Positions 15,867-24,540 are shown, numbered from the stretch's first letter. The stretch: 32,438 nt of DNA from CAZJDV01 sp964544865 (GCA_964544865.1 CAZJDV010000020.1:1-32438); one strand, 5' to 3'. Notes: generated by a model not told the origin, from the sequence alone. A program made the numbers and translations.

Positions 15867-16541
15867 CTACTCGTCCGCGCCCCAGCTAAAGATATCTCTC
15901 AGCTCGTCCTCGTGCTCGACGCTGGTCACGGCGATCAGCTCGTCGCCGCCCTTGATAATCGTGTCGTCAGTCGGTATCGACGCGCCTCCGCTTCTCGTGA
16001 TGATCAGCGAGAGGGTCGTCCCGCCCGGCAGCGACAGGTCCCGGACCCTTCGCTCACGCGCGGCGGAGTCGACGGGTATCTTTATGTTCACGATCGATTC
16101 GCCGTCCCGGCCCGAAACTGGCATGAGGTGTACCAGGCCCTGGGAGGACAGCCCCTCCTGGATCTTGGCCAGCGCCAGCTCGGTCATGTCGACGCTGGAG
16201 TCGATGCCGGCCATGCCAAAGAGCTCCGTACGCTCGCTGTTGTGGACAAGAGACATGGTCCTGGCGGTGCCGAAATGATGTTTGGCGAGCTGGCAGGCCA
16301 CCAGATTCACATCGTCCGCGCTGGTGGTGGCGATCACCACGTCCGCCCGGTTGGCGCCCGCCCTCGCCAGCACGGCGACATCGGTCCCTGAGCCATGGAC
16401 GGATACGCTGCCCACGGCATCGTCAAGCTGGGCGCAGCGTGCGTGGTCCGTTTCGACGACCGCTATCTCATGTCCGGCGGATACGAGCCAGCGGGCGACC
16501 GCCACGCCGATTCTACCTGCGCCGATGACGACAATATGCAT
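15867..16541 (-). CDS. trkA: TrkA-type potassium uptake regulator (RCK_N + RCK_C)
   Basis: 224 residues. The RCK_N Rossmann domain opens MHIVVIGAGRIGVAVARW (GxGxxG) with the acidic end of strand 2 in VVETDHARC. A TrkA_C domain follows with SLPGGTTLSLIITRSG and IIKGGDELIAVTS. Such proteins form cytoplasmic rings under TrkH/KtrB channels and gate them on NAD(H) or ATP/ADP binding. The long upstream extension of the frame is an antisense-like shadow; ATG 16541 is correct, with AGGA just before it. It follows the RCK_N-only gene by 5 bases. Confidence 0.93.
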   Translation of the reverse strand: MHIVVIGAGRIGVAVARWLVSAGHEIAVVETDHARCAQLDDAVGSVSVHGSGTDVAVLARAGANRADVVIATTSADDVNLVACQLAKHHFGTARTMSLVHNSERTELFGMAGIDSSVDMTELALAKIQEGLSSQGLVHLMPVSGRDGESIVNIKIPVDSAARERRVRDLSLPGGTTLSLIITRSGGASIPTDDTIIKGGDELIAVTSVEHEDELRDIFSWGADE

Positions 16542-16546
16542 CGGTC

Positions 16547-16990
16547 CTACTTGTTGGCCGCGTTCACGGCCAGTTCCGTCATCAGGGCGGCCACGCCGAT
16601 CGCCACGATTCCCTGATCGTTGTACATAGCCTGAATCGCAAGGTCGTCGATCCGGCTGACCACCACGGGCACCTGGAAGATCCGATTCGCCACCTGAGCC
16701 GCCAGCGCGTTTCTCGTGTCCGACTCGGAGAGTGCGATGAACACCTCCGCGTCCTGTATCGACGCCTTCAAGAGGCTCTGCTGAAGGGTGCCGTCCCCTA
16801 CGACCGGCACGATCTCGCCCGCCCGTGTCTTGCCAGAGGGCAGTCGGTCGAAGGACTCCCGGTGACGGTCGAGTATGGACACGATATGCCCCTGGTCGGA
16901 GAGCGCAATCGCTATTGCAGCGGCGACGACGCCACAACCCATGATGACGATTCGCCGCGAACTGGCTGCCGGCTGATGCGCTTGGATCAT
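16547..16990 (-). CDS. RCK_N (TrkA-N) single-domain protein
   Basis: 147 residues with only the nucleotide-binding half of a TrkA protein: RRIVIMGCGVVAAAIAIAL, SILDRHRES, VVGDGTLQQSLLKA and VVVSRIDD. No TrkA_C domain is present. It may pair with the full-length neighbour immediately downstream, acting as a split regulatory subunit. The glycine loop is GCGVVA rather than GxGxxG, so nucleotide binding may be altered. Confidence 0.88.
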   Translation of the reverse strand: MIQAHQPAASSRRIVIMGCGVVAAAIAIALSDQGHIVSILDRHRESFDRLPSGKTRAGEIVPVVGDGTLQQSLLKASIQDAEVFIALSESDTRNALAAQVANRIFQVPVVVSRIDDLAIQAMYNDQGIVAIGVAALMTELAVNAANK

Positions 16991-17038
16991 TTCTATAGAA
17001 CTCGTCTCTCGGAAAGGACCACGGGACCACCCCTCCGG

Positions 17039-17524
17039 CTACGCGGGCCTATCGCCCCCGCCGGGTGGGAGCAGGGGTACGGAATCCCGCCACAGTATCA
17101 CCCTGCAGGGCGCGTTCTGCAGTACGTACGGCACCGTCTCGCCCAAAGACAGCGAGCCGTACTGTTCGATCAAGGAGGTGCCAAGGACGATCGCGTCCAC
17201 CTCTTTGTCGACTGCCTCCTGGACGACCGCCAGCCCGGCCTTGCGTGATTGCAGCAACTCGGCCCGTGTCACGCAGCGATAAGGCTTTGCAACCTGCTCC
17301 ATCTCTTTGAGTACCTCTTCACCCTTCGCGGTGGCGGGTGCAACCTCGGAGTCGATGGGCAGCCCTCTCTCGACCTCGATGACGTAGACGATGAAAAGGT
17401 TGCCCTTCTGCGGGACGAGCAAATCGCAGGCAAGTCGAACCGCGTCCCGATCGGGACTTCGGCCCTCAACGGCCACGAGAACGGCTGAGAAGGACTCGTT
17501 TTTCGGTCTTCTAGTCGAGGCCAA
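17039..17524 (-). CDS. Universal stress protein (UspA family)
   Basis: 161 residues of the Usp fold: an opening strand VLVAVEGRSPDRDAVRLAC, a central Glu-rich helix, and the ATP-binding C-terminal part DAIVLGTSLIEQYGS through LGETVPYVLQNAPCRVIL. Usp domains often bind ATP or AMP and accompany ion transporters. The start is TTG 17524, with ACAGG upstream. It sits between two RCK genes, so a role in potassium or osmotic homeostasis is inferred from context. Confidence 0.9.
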   Translation of the reverse strand: MASTRRPKNESFSAVLVAVEGRSPDRDAVRLACDLLVPQKGNLFIVYVIEVERGLPIDSEVAPATAKGEEVLKEMEQVAKPYRCVTRAELLQSRKAGLAVVQEAVDKEVDAIVLGTSLIEQYGSLSLGETVPYVLQNAPCRVILWRDSVPLLPPGGGDRPA

Positions 17525-17581
17525 TGGCGGCCTGTCGTATAGTGGTTGCTAGCACTCTAGACGTGTGGAATCGGTTGGCGA

Positions 17582-18241
17582 TCACGATGGCAACTGCTCC
17601 AGGTTCTCGTCGCGGCCCGCGAGAATCAGCAGGTCGCCGGACCGGAACCGATCGTCGATATCCGGGTTGAGTACGATGTCCTTGCCCCTCTTTATCGCCA
17701 TCACCGCGAGGCCGTACTTGTCGCGCGGGCTGGAGAAGCCCAGCTCCTTCAGGGTCTTGTCGACGAACTGGTCTGGCACCTTCATCCTGCTGAGCCCGAA
17801 GTTTGGCGCCATTTCCAGGTATTCTTGCAGGTTTGGATTGAAGAGGTTGTGGGCCAGTCTCACCCCCATCTCCTCCTCGGGATGGATCACCTTGTTGACG
17901 CCGATGCGCTCGAGGGTGATGCCGTGCAGCTCGTTGGTGGCGCGCGCGACGATGTACGGTGTGCTCATCGTTTTCAGCAGAACGCAGGCCATGATGCTGC
18001 CGGGAATGTCGGAGCCGATGGCGACAACGGCGGCGTCGTAGTCCGGCACACCCAGCTCCTTGAGTACCGTCTCGTTCGTGGCGTTGCCGGCGACCGGATA
18101 TGTTACCTGTCCCATCATACTCTGGACGCGGTCCTCGTTGACGTCGATGGCCAGCACGTCGTGGCCGAGGTTGTACAGAGATCTGGCCACTCCCGAGCCG
18201 AACCGTCCCAGTCCTATCACCACTACCTGTCTGTTGGCCAT
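17582..18241 (-). CDS. ktrA: KtrA/TrkA potassium-channel regulator (RCK_N + RCK_C)
   Basis: 219 residues: MANRQVVVIGLGRFGSGVAR (GLGRFG loop typical of KtrA), IDVNEDRVQ, VAGNATNETVLKELGV, then HPEEEMGVRLA, which leads into the C-terminal lobe with GKDIVLNPD and GDLLILAGR. KtrA forms an octameric ring that opens KtrB on ATP binding. GGAGG 6 bases before ATG 18241 fixes the start. It lies 131 bases downstream of the channel gene trkH, and a TATAAT on the minus strand at 18294-18299 could give it extra transcription, although no good -35 accompanies it. Confidence 0.94.
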   Translation of the reverse strand: MANRQVVVIGLGRFGSGVARSLYNLGHDVLAIDVNEDRVQSMMGQVTYPVAGNATNETVLKELGVPDYDAAVVAIGSDIPGSIMACVLLKTMSTPYIVARATNELHGITLERIGVNKVIHPEEEMGVRLAHNLFNPNLQEYLEMAPNFGLSRMKVPDQFVDKTLKELGFSSPRDKYGLAVMAIKRGKDIVLNPDIDDRFRSGDLLILAGRDENLEQLPS

Positions 18242-18372
18242 TTCAACCTCCAAGATGGCACGTCGTCGCGCATATCGGGCGGCACCAAGACGAATTATAC
18301 AAGAATCTGGACCTGTCCAGCCAGGGTCCGCGGGGACTGGCCGGCGTCCCCGCACAAATCGTGACGGCAATT

Positions 18373-19818
18373 CTATCCGATAGTTATCCGCTCCTGGGCG
18401 TAGCGGTAGAGGTCACTCTCGCCACGCTGGATCATCATGAGCCCCAGAGTCAGCGTGCCGACTCTCCCGACGAACATAGCGATTATCAGGATAACATGCC
18501 CCCATCTGGAGAGGTCCGCGGTGAGTCCGGTGCTAAGGCCGACGGTGCCAAAGGCCGACACCGACTCGAAAAGCAGGTCGATGAAGGCGAGACCGGAGCC
18601 TCTTTCCGTAAAGGTCAGCGCCAATACCACGGCAAAAACGCACAACAACGCGACCCCGACAATGGATGTCGCCCTCTGGACCTGTGAGTGCGGTATCTCG
18701 CGGTGGAAGGCCCGAGCGTGGGACCGGCCGCCGAGGGTGGAAATCACGGCCACAAGTACGACCGCCAGCGTGTTTATCTTGATGCCACCAGCCACCGATG
18801 CCGACGCGCCACCAATGAACATGAGGCTGGTGAAGAAGAAGTTGGTGTGCTGCGCCGTCTCACTGTAGTCCACTGTGGAGAACCCTGCGGTCCTGCCGCT
18901 TGTCGACTCAAAGAGCGATACAACGATCTTGTCGCTGAGGTCTAGCGCCCCCATCGTCTTGGGATTATCGTGCTCCGAGGAGAAAAACATCGTGGCCCCG
19001 GCAAGAGTTAGCACGGCAGTAAGGATGAGCACCAGCTTGGTGTTCAGCGACAGGGTCCGCTGGCGCGGCCCTTCGTCCTCCACGACGCGCCTGCGCAGAT
19101 GGAGAAACGTCATTACGCCGCGCCCGCGGACCCGAATGAGCCTGATTACGTCCGCTGTCGCCAGGTAGCTTATGGTGCCAAGGAAGATCAGGCTGCCCAT
19201 GATGCCCAGCACGATCGGGTCCGCAATGAACATGGACAGGCTGTCGCTCTCGCTTAGGTTTACGAATCCCGAGCTGTTGAATGCGGACACGGACTGGAAC
19301 AGCCCTTGCCATGCCGCCTCGGCCAGAGAGTCGGAGACGAAGGAGAGGCGGACCGTGAGGGCCACGAAGCCGGCAAGCTGTATAGCCGCGGCCACCACGA
19401 CGATGTAGACCGTAAACCTCGGTAATCCGCCGAGCTGCGTGATCTGATAGCTGTCCCGGGCGAGGAGGCGCTGGGCCAGGCTTAGACGCTGCCCCATGAT
19501 GATCAGCAGGAACGTCGCAATGGTCATGAAGCTCAGGCCCCCGAAGAAAACCAACACCAGTATGAGAGCCTGGCCGATTGGGGTCCAATAGGTCGCGGTG
19601 TCGTGGGTGACAAGGCCCGTTACCGTAATCGCAGACGTGGCCGTGAAGAGCGCGTCGACGAAGGGAGTCATCCCGCCGCCTACATGGGTGTAAGGCGGCA
19701 GGAGGAGGATGGTCCCGACGACGACCAGGCCGGCGAAGGCATAGAGCAGGACCAGCGGCGTCGCCAGGGCGGGAGACCGCGCCCTGGGCGTGGAGATAGT
19801 GAGCCGCACGGGGCTCAT
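18373..19818 (-). CDS. trkH: TrkH/KtrB family potassium uptake channel
   Basis: 481 residues, polytopic. Four pore repeats carry the selectivity-filter glycines: SAITVTGLVTHD, AFNSSGFVNLS, TSGRTAGFSTVDY and SAFGTVGLSTGLT, each after a pore helix and before an M2-like helix. Length and KtrA-type partner favour the KtrB branch. Loss of the first 22 possible codons is preferred: ATG 19818 has GAGGAGC upstream, and the extra N-terminus is charged and unlike the family. It is first in the leftward run trkH-ktrA-usp-trkA-N-trkA-pheA. Confidence 0.94.
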   Translation of the reverse strand: MSPVRLTISTPRARSPALATPLVLLYAFAGLVVVGTILLLPPYTHVGGGMTPFVDALFTATSAITVTGLVTHDTATYWTPIGQALILVLVFFGGLSFMTIATFLLIIMGQRLSLAQRLLARDSYQITQLGGLPRFTVYIVVVAAAIQLAGFVALTVRLSFVSDSLAEAAWQGLFQSVSAFNSSGFVNLSESDSLSMFIADPIVLGIMGSLIFLGTISYLATADVIRLIRVRGRGVMTFLHLRRRVVEDEGPRQRTLSLNTKLVLILTAVLTLAGATMFFSSEHDNPKTMGALDLSDKIVVSLFESTSGRTAGFSTVDYSETAQHTNFFFTSLMFIGGASASVAGGIKINTLAVVLVAVISTLGGRSHARAFHREIPHSQVQRATSIVGVALLCVFAVVLALTFTERGSGLAFIDLLFESVSAFGTVGLSTGLTADLSRWGHVILIIAMFVGRVGTLTLGLMMIQRGESDLYRYAQERITIG

Positions 19819-19974
19819 CTGCTCCTCGCGTGGATGGCGGACCACGCGGTCGCCCGGTTTTGGCTGCCAGGGACCTCTCTGCATCCGCTCCTCTACTTGT
19901 GGATTGGTGCGCCGCCGATGTTCCAGGGTCGCCGGTTAGAGCCGGCAGCCCAACGGGTCGGCCGCGTCCAAGCG

Positions 19975-20003
19975 ATTCTAGGCGGCGTCGCGGCCCGTGT
20001 CAA
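19975..20003 (-). promoter_or_regulatory. Strong sigma70-type promoter of the trkH operon
   Basis: Minus-strand TTGACA (19998-20003), a 17-base spacer and TAGAAT (19975-19980), about 155 bases before the trkH ATG, leaving a long leader. Confidence 0.7.
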
Positions 20004-20060
20004 TTCGTGGGTGCATGAGCCTAGGTACTTTCGGTCACGGTCTCCTGGCGGCGTGCTGCG

Positions 20061-20087
20061 GTGCTTCGACGGGCTGAGCACGAACGG
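20061..20087 (+). repeat. Single copy of a GTGCTTCGAC...GAGCACGAACGG repeat
   Basis: The segment begins GTGCTTCGACGGGCTGAGCA and ends CGAACGG. It closely resembles a short intergenic palindromic repeat common in many environmental genomes (core CTTCGACAAGCTCAG). Recognition is from memory; only one copy lies in this window. Confidence 0.45.
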
Positions 20088-20193
20088 ATTGTTCTCTCTT
20101 TCGCCACCTCAATAACCTCAGTGCCGGCTGTGAGCAGTCAGCGAGAATCGCTGGTGGGAGACGACCGAGACCCTGCCCAGCGACCCTCCCCGG

Positions 20194-20223
20194 TTGCAAC
20201 ACGACGACCGGGCCGTCTATATT
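20194..20223 (+). promoter_or_regulatory. Promoter of the CinA-like/nucleotidylyltransferase gene
   Basis: TTGCAA (20194-20199), an 18-base spacer and TATATT (20218-20223), 47 bases before the GTG start. Confidence 0.5.
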
Positions 20224-20270
20224 AGTCTCAGCGCCGGTGCGTGCCGACAGTATGCGGTTGGAGCCATTTT

Positions 20271-21416
20271 GTGGACACAGTGGTCCGAGGGCAGATCGAG
20301 AGGCTTCACGCCTCCCCGGCGATGGCGGTCGCGGCGGTCACCGGCGGCGGCGTCCAGGCACTGAGCTGGCTGTTCGGTGTGGCAGGCGCGTCGCGCACGA
20401 TTCTCGAGGCAGCCGTCCCGTACTCGTCCGCCGCGCTGGTGGACTACATCGGATATGCGCCCGAGAAGGTCGTATCCGGGAAAACGTCCGCGAGCATGGC
20501 TGGAGCGGCATACCGGCGGGCTCGGCGCCTGTCCCCCAAAGGGACAGCCCTGGTCGGCATCGGCTGCACGGCGACCATCAGGACCGACCGGCCCAAGCGC
20601 GGAGACCACGGCTGCTATGTTTCCGCCTGGACCGAGCAAGACTTAACGACGTATGGCCTGGTGTTCGTCAAGGCGCTGCGAGACCGCCTTGGTGAGGAGG
20701 AGATCGTCAGCAGGCTGGCGCTGAGGGCCCTGGCGGAGGCGGCCGGCGTAGGATTCGAGTTGGACATCCCGCTGGAACGTGGAGAGCAGATTGAGGTGGT
20801 GAAGGCGAGTCACGGCGACCCTCTTCAGCACCTGCTCGCGGGCCTGATCGAGTCGGTGACCGTGAGCGATGATGGAAGCATGGCCGCCGGCCAGCCGCAC
20901 CGGGGCGGCGTCCTTTCGGGCTCTTTCGATCCGCTGCACCAGGGGCACCTGGAGCTGGCCCGAGTGGCTTCAAGAATTCTTGGAGCGCCTGTCGTATTCG
21001 AGCTGTCCGTTGCCAACGTGGACAAGCCGCCGTTAGAGGAGGCGGAGGTCAGGAGAAGGCTGGCGCAGCTCGCCGGTGGGCATAACGTGGTCGTGACCAA
21101 GGCGCCGACGTTCTATGAAAAAGCCATGCTGCTGCCCGGGTGCGCCTTCGTGATCGGCTGGGACACCGCGGTACGGCTGGTCGACCCGCGCTACTACGAC
21201 GGCAGCGAGGACCGGATGATCGAGGCCCTCGAGGGCATTCGATCGCTGGGCTGCCGGTTCCTGGTGGCGGGTCGTGTCTGGAACGGCGTCTTCCACTCGC
21301 TGCGCGACGTAGACATACCGGTCGGTTTCGAGGACATGCTGACGGCGGTACCAGAGTCCGTATTCCGCCGCGACCTATCGTCCACCGAGTTGCGGCCTGC
21401 GGCGGGCCGGTCCTGA
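20271..21416 (+). CDS. CinA-like domain fused to a nucleotidylyltransferase domain
   Basis: About 381 residues in two domains. The first (roughly 1-170) resembles the CinA C-terminal (nicotinamide-nucleotide amidohydrolase-like) domain: TGGGVQALSWLFGVAGASRT, PYSSAALVDYIG, SASMAGAAYRRA and ALVGIGCTATIRTDRPKRG. The second (roughly 215-375) is a HIGH-type nucleotidylyltransferase with SGSFDPLHQGHLELA (HxGH) and a closing LSSTELR, like ISSTxIR. Fusions of this kind occur in bacteria and plants; a role in pyridine-nucleotide or coenzyme repair/synthesis is plausible, substrate unproven. GTG 20271 is preferred over GTG 20241 because GGAG lies 7 bases before it and the domain starts there. Confidence 0.82.
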   Translation: MDTVVRGQIERLHASPAMAVAAVTGGGVQALSWLFGVAGASRTILEAAVPYSSAALVDYIGYAPEKVVSGKTSASMAGAAYRRARRLSPKGTALVGIGCTATIRTDRPKRGDHGCYVSAWTEQDLTTYGLVFVKALRDRLGEEEIVSRLALRALAEAAGVGFELDIPLERGEQIEVVKASHGDPLQHLLAGLIESVTVSDDGSMAAGQPHRGGVLSGSFDPLHQGHLELARVASRILGAPVVFELSVANVDKPPLEEAEVRRRLAQLAGGHNVVVTKAPTFYEKAMLLPGCAFVIGWDTAVRLVDPRYYDGSEDRMIEALEGIRSLGCRFLVAGRVWNGVFHSLRDVDIPVGFEDMLTAVPESVFRRDLSSTELRPAAGRS

Positions 21417-21485
21417 TGGCTCGTAACTGTTACCGGCACGGACTCGGAGCTGGTCGGTGCAACATCTCTCATTCACCGGACAACA

Positions 21486-22940
21486 ATGAAATTCAAAGAT
21501 CTGCGTGAATTCATCGATTTCCTCGACGGCAACGGCGAGCTGCGGCGCATCTCCGCGCCCGTTAGCCGAGACCTGGAGATCACCGAGCTGGCCGACCGGG
21601 TTGTAAAGTCCGAAGGTCCGGCCCTGCTGTTCGAGCACGTCGAGGGGTTCGACATACCCGTAGTCATCAACCTGTTTGGCACCCATCAGCGAGTCGCCTG
21701 GGCGCTGGGTGTCGAGCATATCGACGAGCTGACCGATAGGGTGCGCAAGCTGCTTAGCATGGTGAAGGGGCCGCCTCCAGGGTTGATGGGCAAGCTCCGC
21801 ACCGCCGGAGACCTGATCGGGCTCGCCAGGGCTCAACCCCGGACGGTCAAGCGCGGACCCTGCCAGGAGGTGGTCATCATGGGCAGTGACGTCGACGTGA
21901 ACATTCTGCCCGCGCTCAAATGCTGGCCGATGGACGCCGGACGCTTCATCACGCTGCCCCTGGTCATAAGCCGGGACCCGGAGACCGGTACGCGGAACGT
22001 CGGTACCTACCGCATGCAGATATACGATGGCCAGACGACCGGGATGCATTGGCAGAGCCACAAGGTCGGCGCTCGGCATTTCAGGTCGGGCGAGGAGAAA
22101 CGCCTGGAGCGCCTGGACGTCGCCGTCGCGCTGGGTGGCGACCCGGCGACCATGTGGTCGGGCTCGATGCCGGTCCCGCCCGACATGGACGAGATCGCGA
22201 TATCGGGCGTTCTCCGGCAGGAGCCCGTGGAGATGGTCAGGTGCAAGACGGTCGACCTCGAGGTGCCGGCGCAGGCCGAGTTCGTTCTAGAAGGGTACGT
22301 CGTGCCCGGCGAGCTGCGATCCGAGGGTCCTTTCGGCGACCATACCGGGTACTACTCCCTGGCCGACGACTACCCGGTATTCCACGTCACGGCCATAACC
22401 CATCGCCAGGACCCCATATATCCGACCACAATGGTGGGCAGGCCGCCCACCGAGGACTTCTTCATGGGCAAGGCCAGCGAGAGGCTGATGCTGCCCGCCT
22501 TGCAGATGGCCCTCCCGGAGGTCGTCGACATGAACATGCCGGCCGAGGGAATATTCACCAACTACGTGCTCGTTTCGATTAAGAAGGAGTACCCTGGCCA
22601 CGCGCGAAAGGTGGTGTACGCCCTGTGGGGCATCGGGCAGATGATGCTGGTCAAGGGCATCGTCGTTTTCGACCAGCACGTGGACGTGCAGGACCTGTCC
22701 GAGGCGGCATGGCGCCTTGGCGCGAACATCGAGCCCGCCCGAGACATCATTTTCGTCGATGGCCCGGCGGACGATCTGGACCACGCCGCGTCAACGCCCA
22801 GGTTCGGCGGCAAGATCGGCATCGACGCGACCGCCAAAGGCAAGATGGAGGGCCTTAGCAGGGAGTGGCCTCCCGACATCGTGATGAGCGATGAGATCAA
22901 GAGGCTAGTCGACGGCAAGTGGGGCCGGTACGGGATTTGA
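21486..22940 (+). CDS. ubiD: UbiD family prenylated-FMN-dependent decarboxylase
   Basis: 484 residues with the UbiD pattern: an N-terminal FKDLREFIDFLD-type domain, NVGTYRMQIYDGQTTGMHWQ (prFMN/Mn-binding Arg and His), and EGPFGDHTGYYS with Glu280 and Asp285 in the catalytic E-x4-D spacing. Neighbouring ubiA and ubiX make quinone-ring decarboxylation (menaquinone, or a ubiquinone-like aromatic precursor) the best guess; UbiD homologues also act on other aromatic or unsaturated acids. The stop overlaps the probable ubiA start. Confidence 0.94.
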   Translation: MKFKDLREFIDFLDGNGELRRISAPVSRDLEITELADRVVKSEGPALLFEHVEGFDIPVVINLFGTHQRVAWALGVEHIDELTDRVRKLLSMVKGPPPGLMGKLRTAGDLIGLARAQPRTVKRGPCQEVVIMGSDVDVNILPALKCWPMDAGRFITLPLVISRDPETGTRNVGTYRMQIYDGQTTGMHWQSHKVGARHFRSGEEKRLERLDVAVALGGDPATMWSGSMPVPPDMDEIAISGVLRQEPVEMVRCKTVDLEVPAQAEFVLEGYVVPGELRSEGPFGDHTGYYSLADDYPVFHVTAITHRQDPIYPTTMVGRPPTEDFFMGKASERLMLPALQMALPEVVDMNMPAEGIFTNYVLVSIKKEYPGHARKVVYALWGIGQMMLVKGIVVFDQHVDVQDLSEAAWRLGANIEPARDIIFVDGPADDLDHAASTPRFGGKIGIDATAKGKMEGLSREWPPDIVMSDEIKRLVDGKWGRYGI

Positions 22941-23818
22941 GCACCGGCACAGCTTTCCGGCCGTTGGTGCGGCGCCTGCCGCTGTTCTTCGCGGAGGTCA
23001 AGTTCCAGGAGAGCATATTCGCGCTCCCGTTCGCCTACTCGGGCATGGTGCTCGCCGCCGACGGGGTGCCGTCCTGGGGCCAGTTCGCCTGGATCACCGT
23101 CGCCATGGTCAGCGCCCGCACCGTGGGCATGTCTTCCAACCGGCTGATTGACCGACACATCGACTCCAGGAACCCCCGGAACGCCGGGCGCATGCTGCCG
23201 AGCGGCCTGCTTAGAGTGGGCGATATGACGGGTCTGGCGGGCGTGTCACTGGTCGTGTTCTTCGTCGCCGCATCGCAGCTCAACCCGCTGGCCCTGGCCC
23301 TGGCGCCATTCGCCGCCGCCTATCTGATCGCGTACCCTTTCGCCAAACGATTCACGTGGGCCGCCAGCATCCTGCTGGGCTTGGCGCTGGCCATCGCGCC
23401 CGCCGCGGCGTGGATAGGGGTTCGGGGCAGCCTGAGCTGGGAGCCCGTGCTGCTTTCCGCCGCGGTGGCCGCGTGGGCGAGTAGCTTCGACATCCTGTAC
23501 CATGTGCAGGACCATGAGTTCTACGAGAGCAGCGGCCTTCACTCGGTGGCGCGGCGATTTGGGGTTCCCACGGCCTTTTGGATCGCACGGGGTCTGGATG
23601 CGCTGGCCGTTGTGTGCCTGGTGGGCCTGGGTATCTGGATGGACCTGACGGTTCCGTTTTTCATCGGCTGCGCGGCGGCGGTGGTCATACTGGGATACAA
23701 GCATCGGCTGGTTTCCCCCGACGACCTGTCGCGCATGGGCATGGCGTTCTTCAGGATCAACGCTTACGTCTCGACGGTGGTCTTTGGAGCCACACTCCTG
23801 GCGGTGCTAGTGGCGTAG
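22937..23818 (+). CDS. ubiA: UbiA family prenyltransferase
   Basis: About 293 residues with seven to nine membrane helices. The first diphosphate/Mg motif is intact: NRLIDRHIDSRNPRNAGRML (Asn68 onward, matching NxxxDxxxD). The second, normally DxEFD, reads QDHEFYESSGLHSVARRFG: Tyr replaces the last Asp. UbiA enzymes attach a polyprenyl chain to an aromatic acid at the membrane. TTG 22937 overlaps the ubiD stop (TTGA), which suggests translational coupling; GTG 22919 would add six residues. Product identity (4-hydroxybenzoate, futalosine-pathway or other acceptor) is open. Confidence 0.9.
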   Translation: MSTGTAFRPLVRRLPLFFAEVKFQESIFALPFAYSGMVLAADGVPSWGQFAWITVAMVSARTVGMSSNRLIDRHIDSRNPRNAGRMLPSGLLRVGDMTGLAGVSLVVFFVAASQLNPLALALAPFAAAYLIAYPFAKRFTWAASILLGLALAIAPAAAWIGVRGSLSWEPVLLSAAVAAWASSFDILYHVQDHEFYESSGLHSVARRFGVPTAFWIARGLDALAVVCLVGLGIWMDLTVPFFIGCAAAVVILGYKHRLVSPDDLSRMGMAFFRINAYVSTVVFGATLLAVLVA

Positions 23819-23856
23819 CATGAGTAGACAGATCACATATACGATTCACATCATTT

Positions 23857-23897
23857 CCCCTCTCTGCGATCTCCTCGTACTCTGCGGTGAACTCTTA
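23857..23897 (-). repeat. Dispersed intergenic repeat, copy 2
   Basis: Read on the minus strand it begins CTAAGAGTTCACCGCAGAG and ends ATCGCAGAGAGG, the clearest copy in the window. It lies 20 bases before ubiX. Confidence 0.65.
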
Positions 23898-23916
23898 GAG
23901 CCAGGCCGGGAGCAGC

Positions 23917-24522
23917 ATGTTACCGAACAATGAAAGCAGGCCGGTGGTGATAGGGATTTCAGGGGCCAGTGGCTCGGTCCTTGCCGGCGCCACGATCGAG
24001 CGTGTCCTGGACATGGAGCTTCCAGTGATCGTCACGGCGTCGGCGTCAGCCAGGCTGGTCTGGCGCGAAGAGATGGACGAGTCCTTCGGCGACGCGATGG
24101 AGCGATGGACCGACAGGGGCGACTTCACCAACCACGCGATCGGCGACATGTCCGCGCCCATCGCCAGCGGCACATTCCCAGCCCTCGGCATGGCGGTGGT
24201 GCCGTGCAGCATGGCGACGGCAGCCGCTGTAGCCGCTGGCTTCACCGACAACCTGCTGCGCAGGGCCGCCGATGTCTGTCTGAAGGAGCGGCGCCGGCTG
24301 GTGCTCGTGCCCCGCGAGACGCCGCTGCACGCCACGCATCTGGAGAATATGGCGAAACTGGCGCGCCTGGGCGCCATCATCCTGCCGCCCGAGCCCGCCT
24401 TCTACCTGCGGCCTGAGTCCATCGGCGACGTGGTCGACTTCGTCGCGGAGCGGACACTGCTGGCGCTTGGGCTGACCGACGCCCTGCCGGAGCGACTGCG
24501 CTACGAGCGGCGAGCCGAATAG
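23917..24522 (+). CDS. ubiX: UbiX flavin prenyltransferase
   Basis: 201 residues that make prenylated FMN for UbiD. Signatures: GISGASGSVLAG (FMN-binding), PCSMATAAAVAAGFTDNLL, RRLVLVPRETPLHATHLENM and PAFYLRPESIGDVVDFV, which contains the conserved Tyr/Arg region. GGGAG lies 7 bases before the ATG. Pairing with ubiD immediately upstream is the expected functional link. The gene is bracketed by two repeat copies in opposite orientation. Confidence 0.95.
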   Translation: MLPNNESRPVVIGISGASGSVLAGATIERVLDMELPVIVTASASARLVWREEMDESFGDAMERWTDRGDFTNHAIGDMSAPIASGTFPALGMAVVPCSMATAAAVAAGFTDNLLRRAADVCLKERRRLVLVPRETPLHATHLENMAKLARLGAIILPPEPAFYLRPESIGDVVDFVAERTLLALGLTDALPERLRYERRAE

Positions 24523-24540
24523 GGCGGGCCGAGCCGTCGA

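Larger units (their letters stand above)
19819..20270. other. Divergent intergenic region between trkH and the CinA-like gene
   Basis: No gene was recognised in these 452 bases. They hold a minus-strand promoter for trkH, a repeat at 20061-20087 and a plus-strand promoter at 20194-20223. Short reading frames here lack family resemblance. Confidence 0.5.

Noticed and set aside
16994..17030. N-terminal extension of the trkA frame up to 17030
   Set aside because: It reads antisense-like Arg/Gly-rich sequence over the RCK_N-only gene; the RCK domain starts at ATG 16541.
20237..20695. Alternative plus-strand frame over the CinA-like gene
   Set aside because: Arg/Gly-rich shadow; the other frame carries conserved CinA-like blocks.
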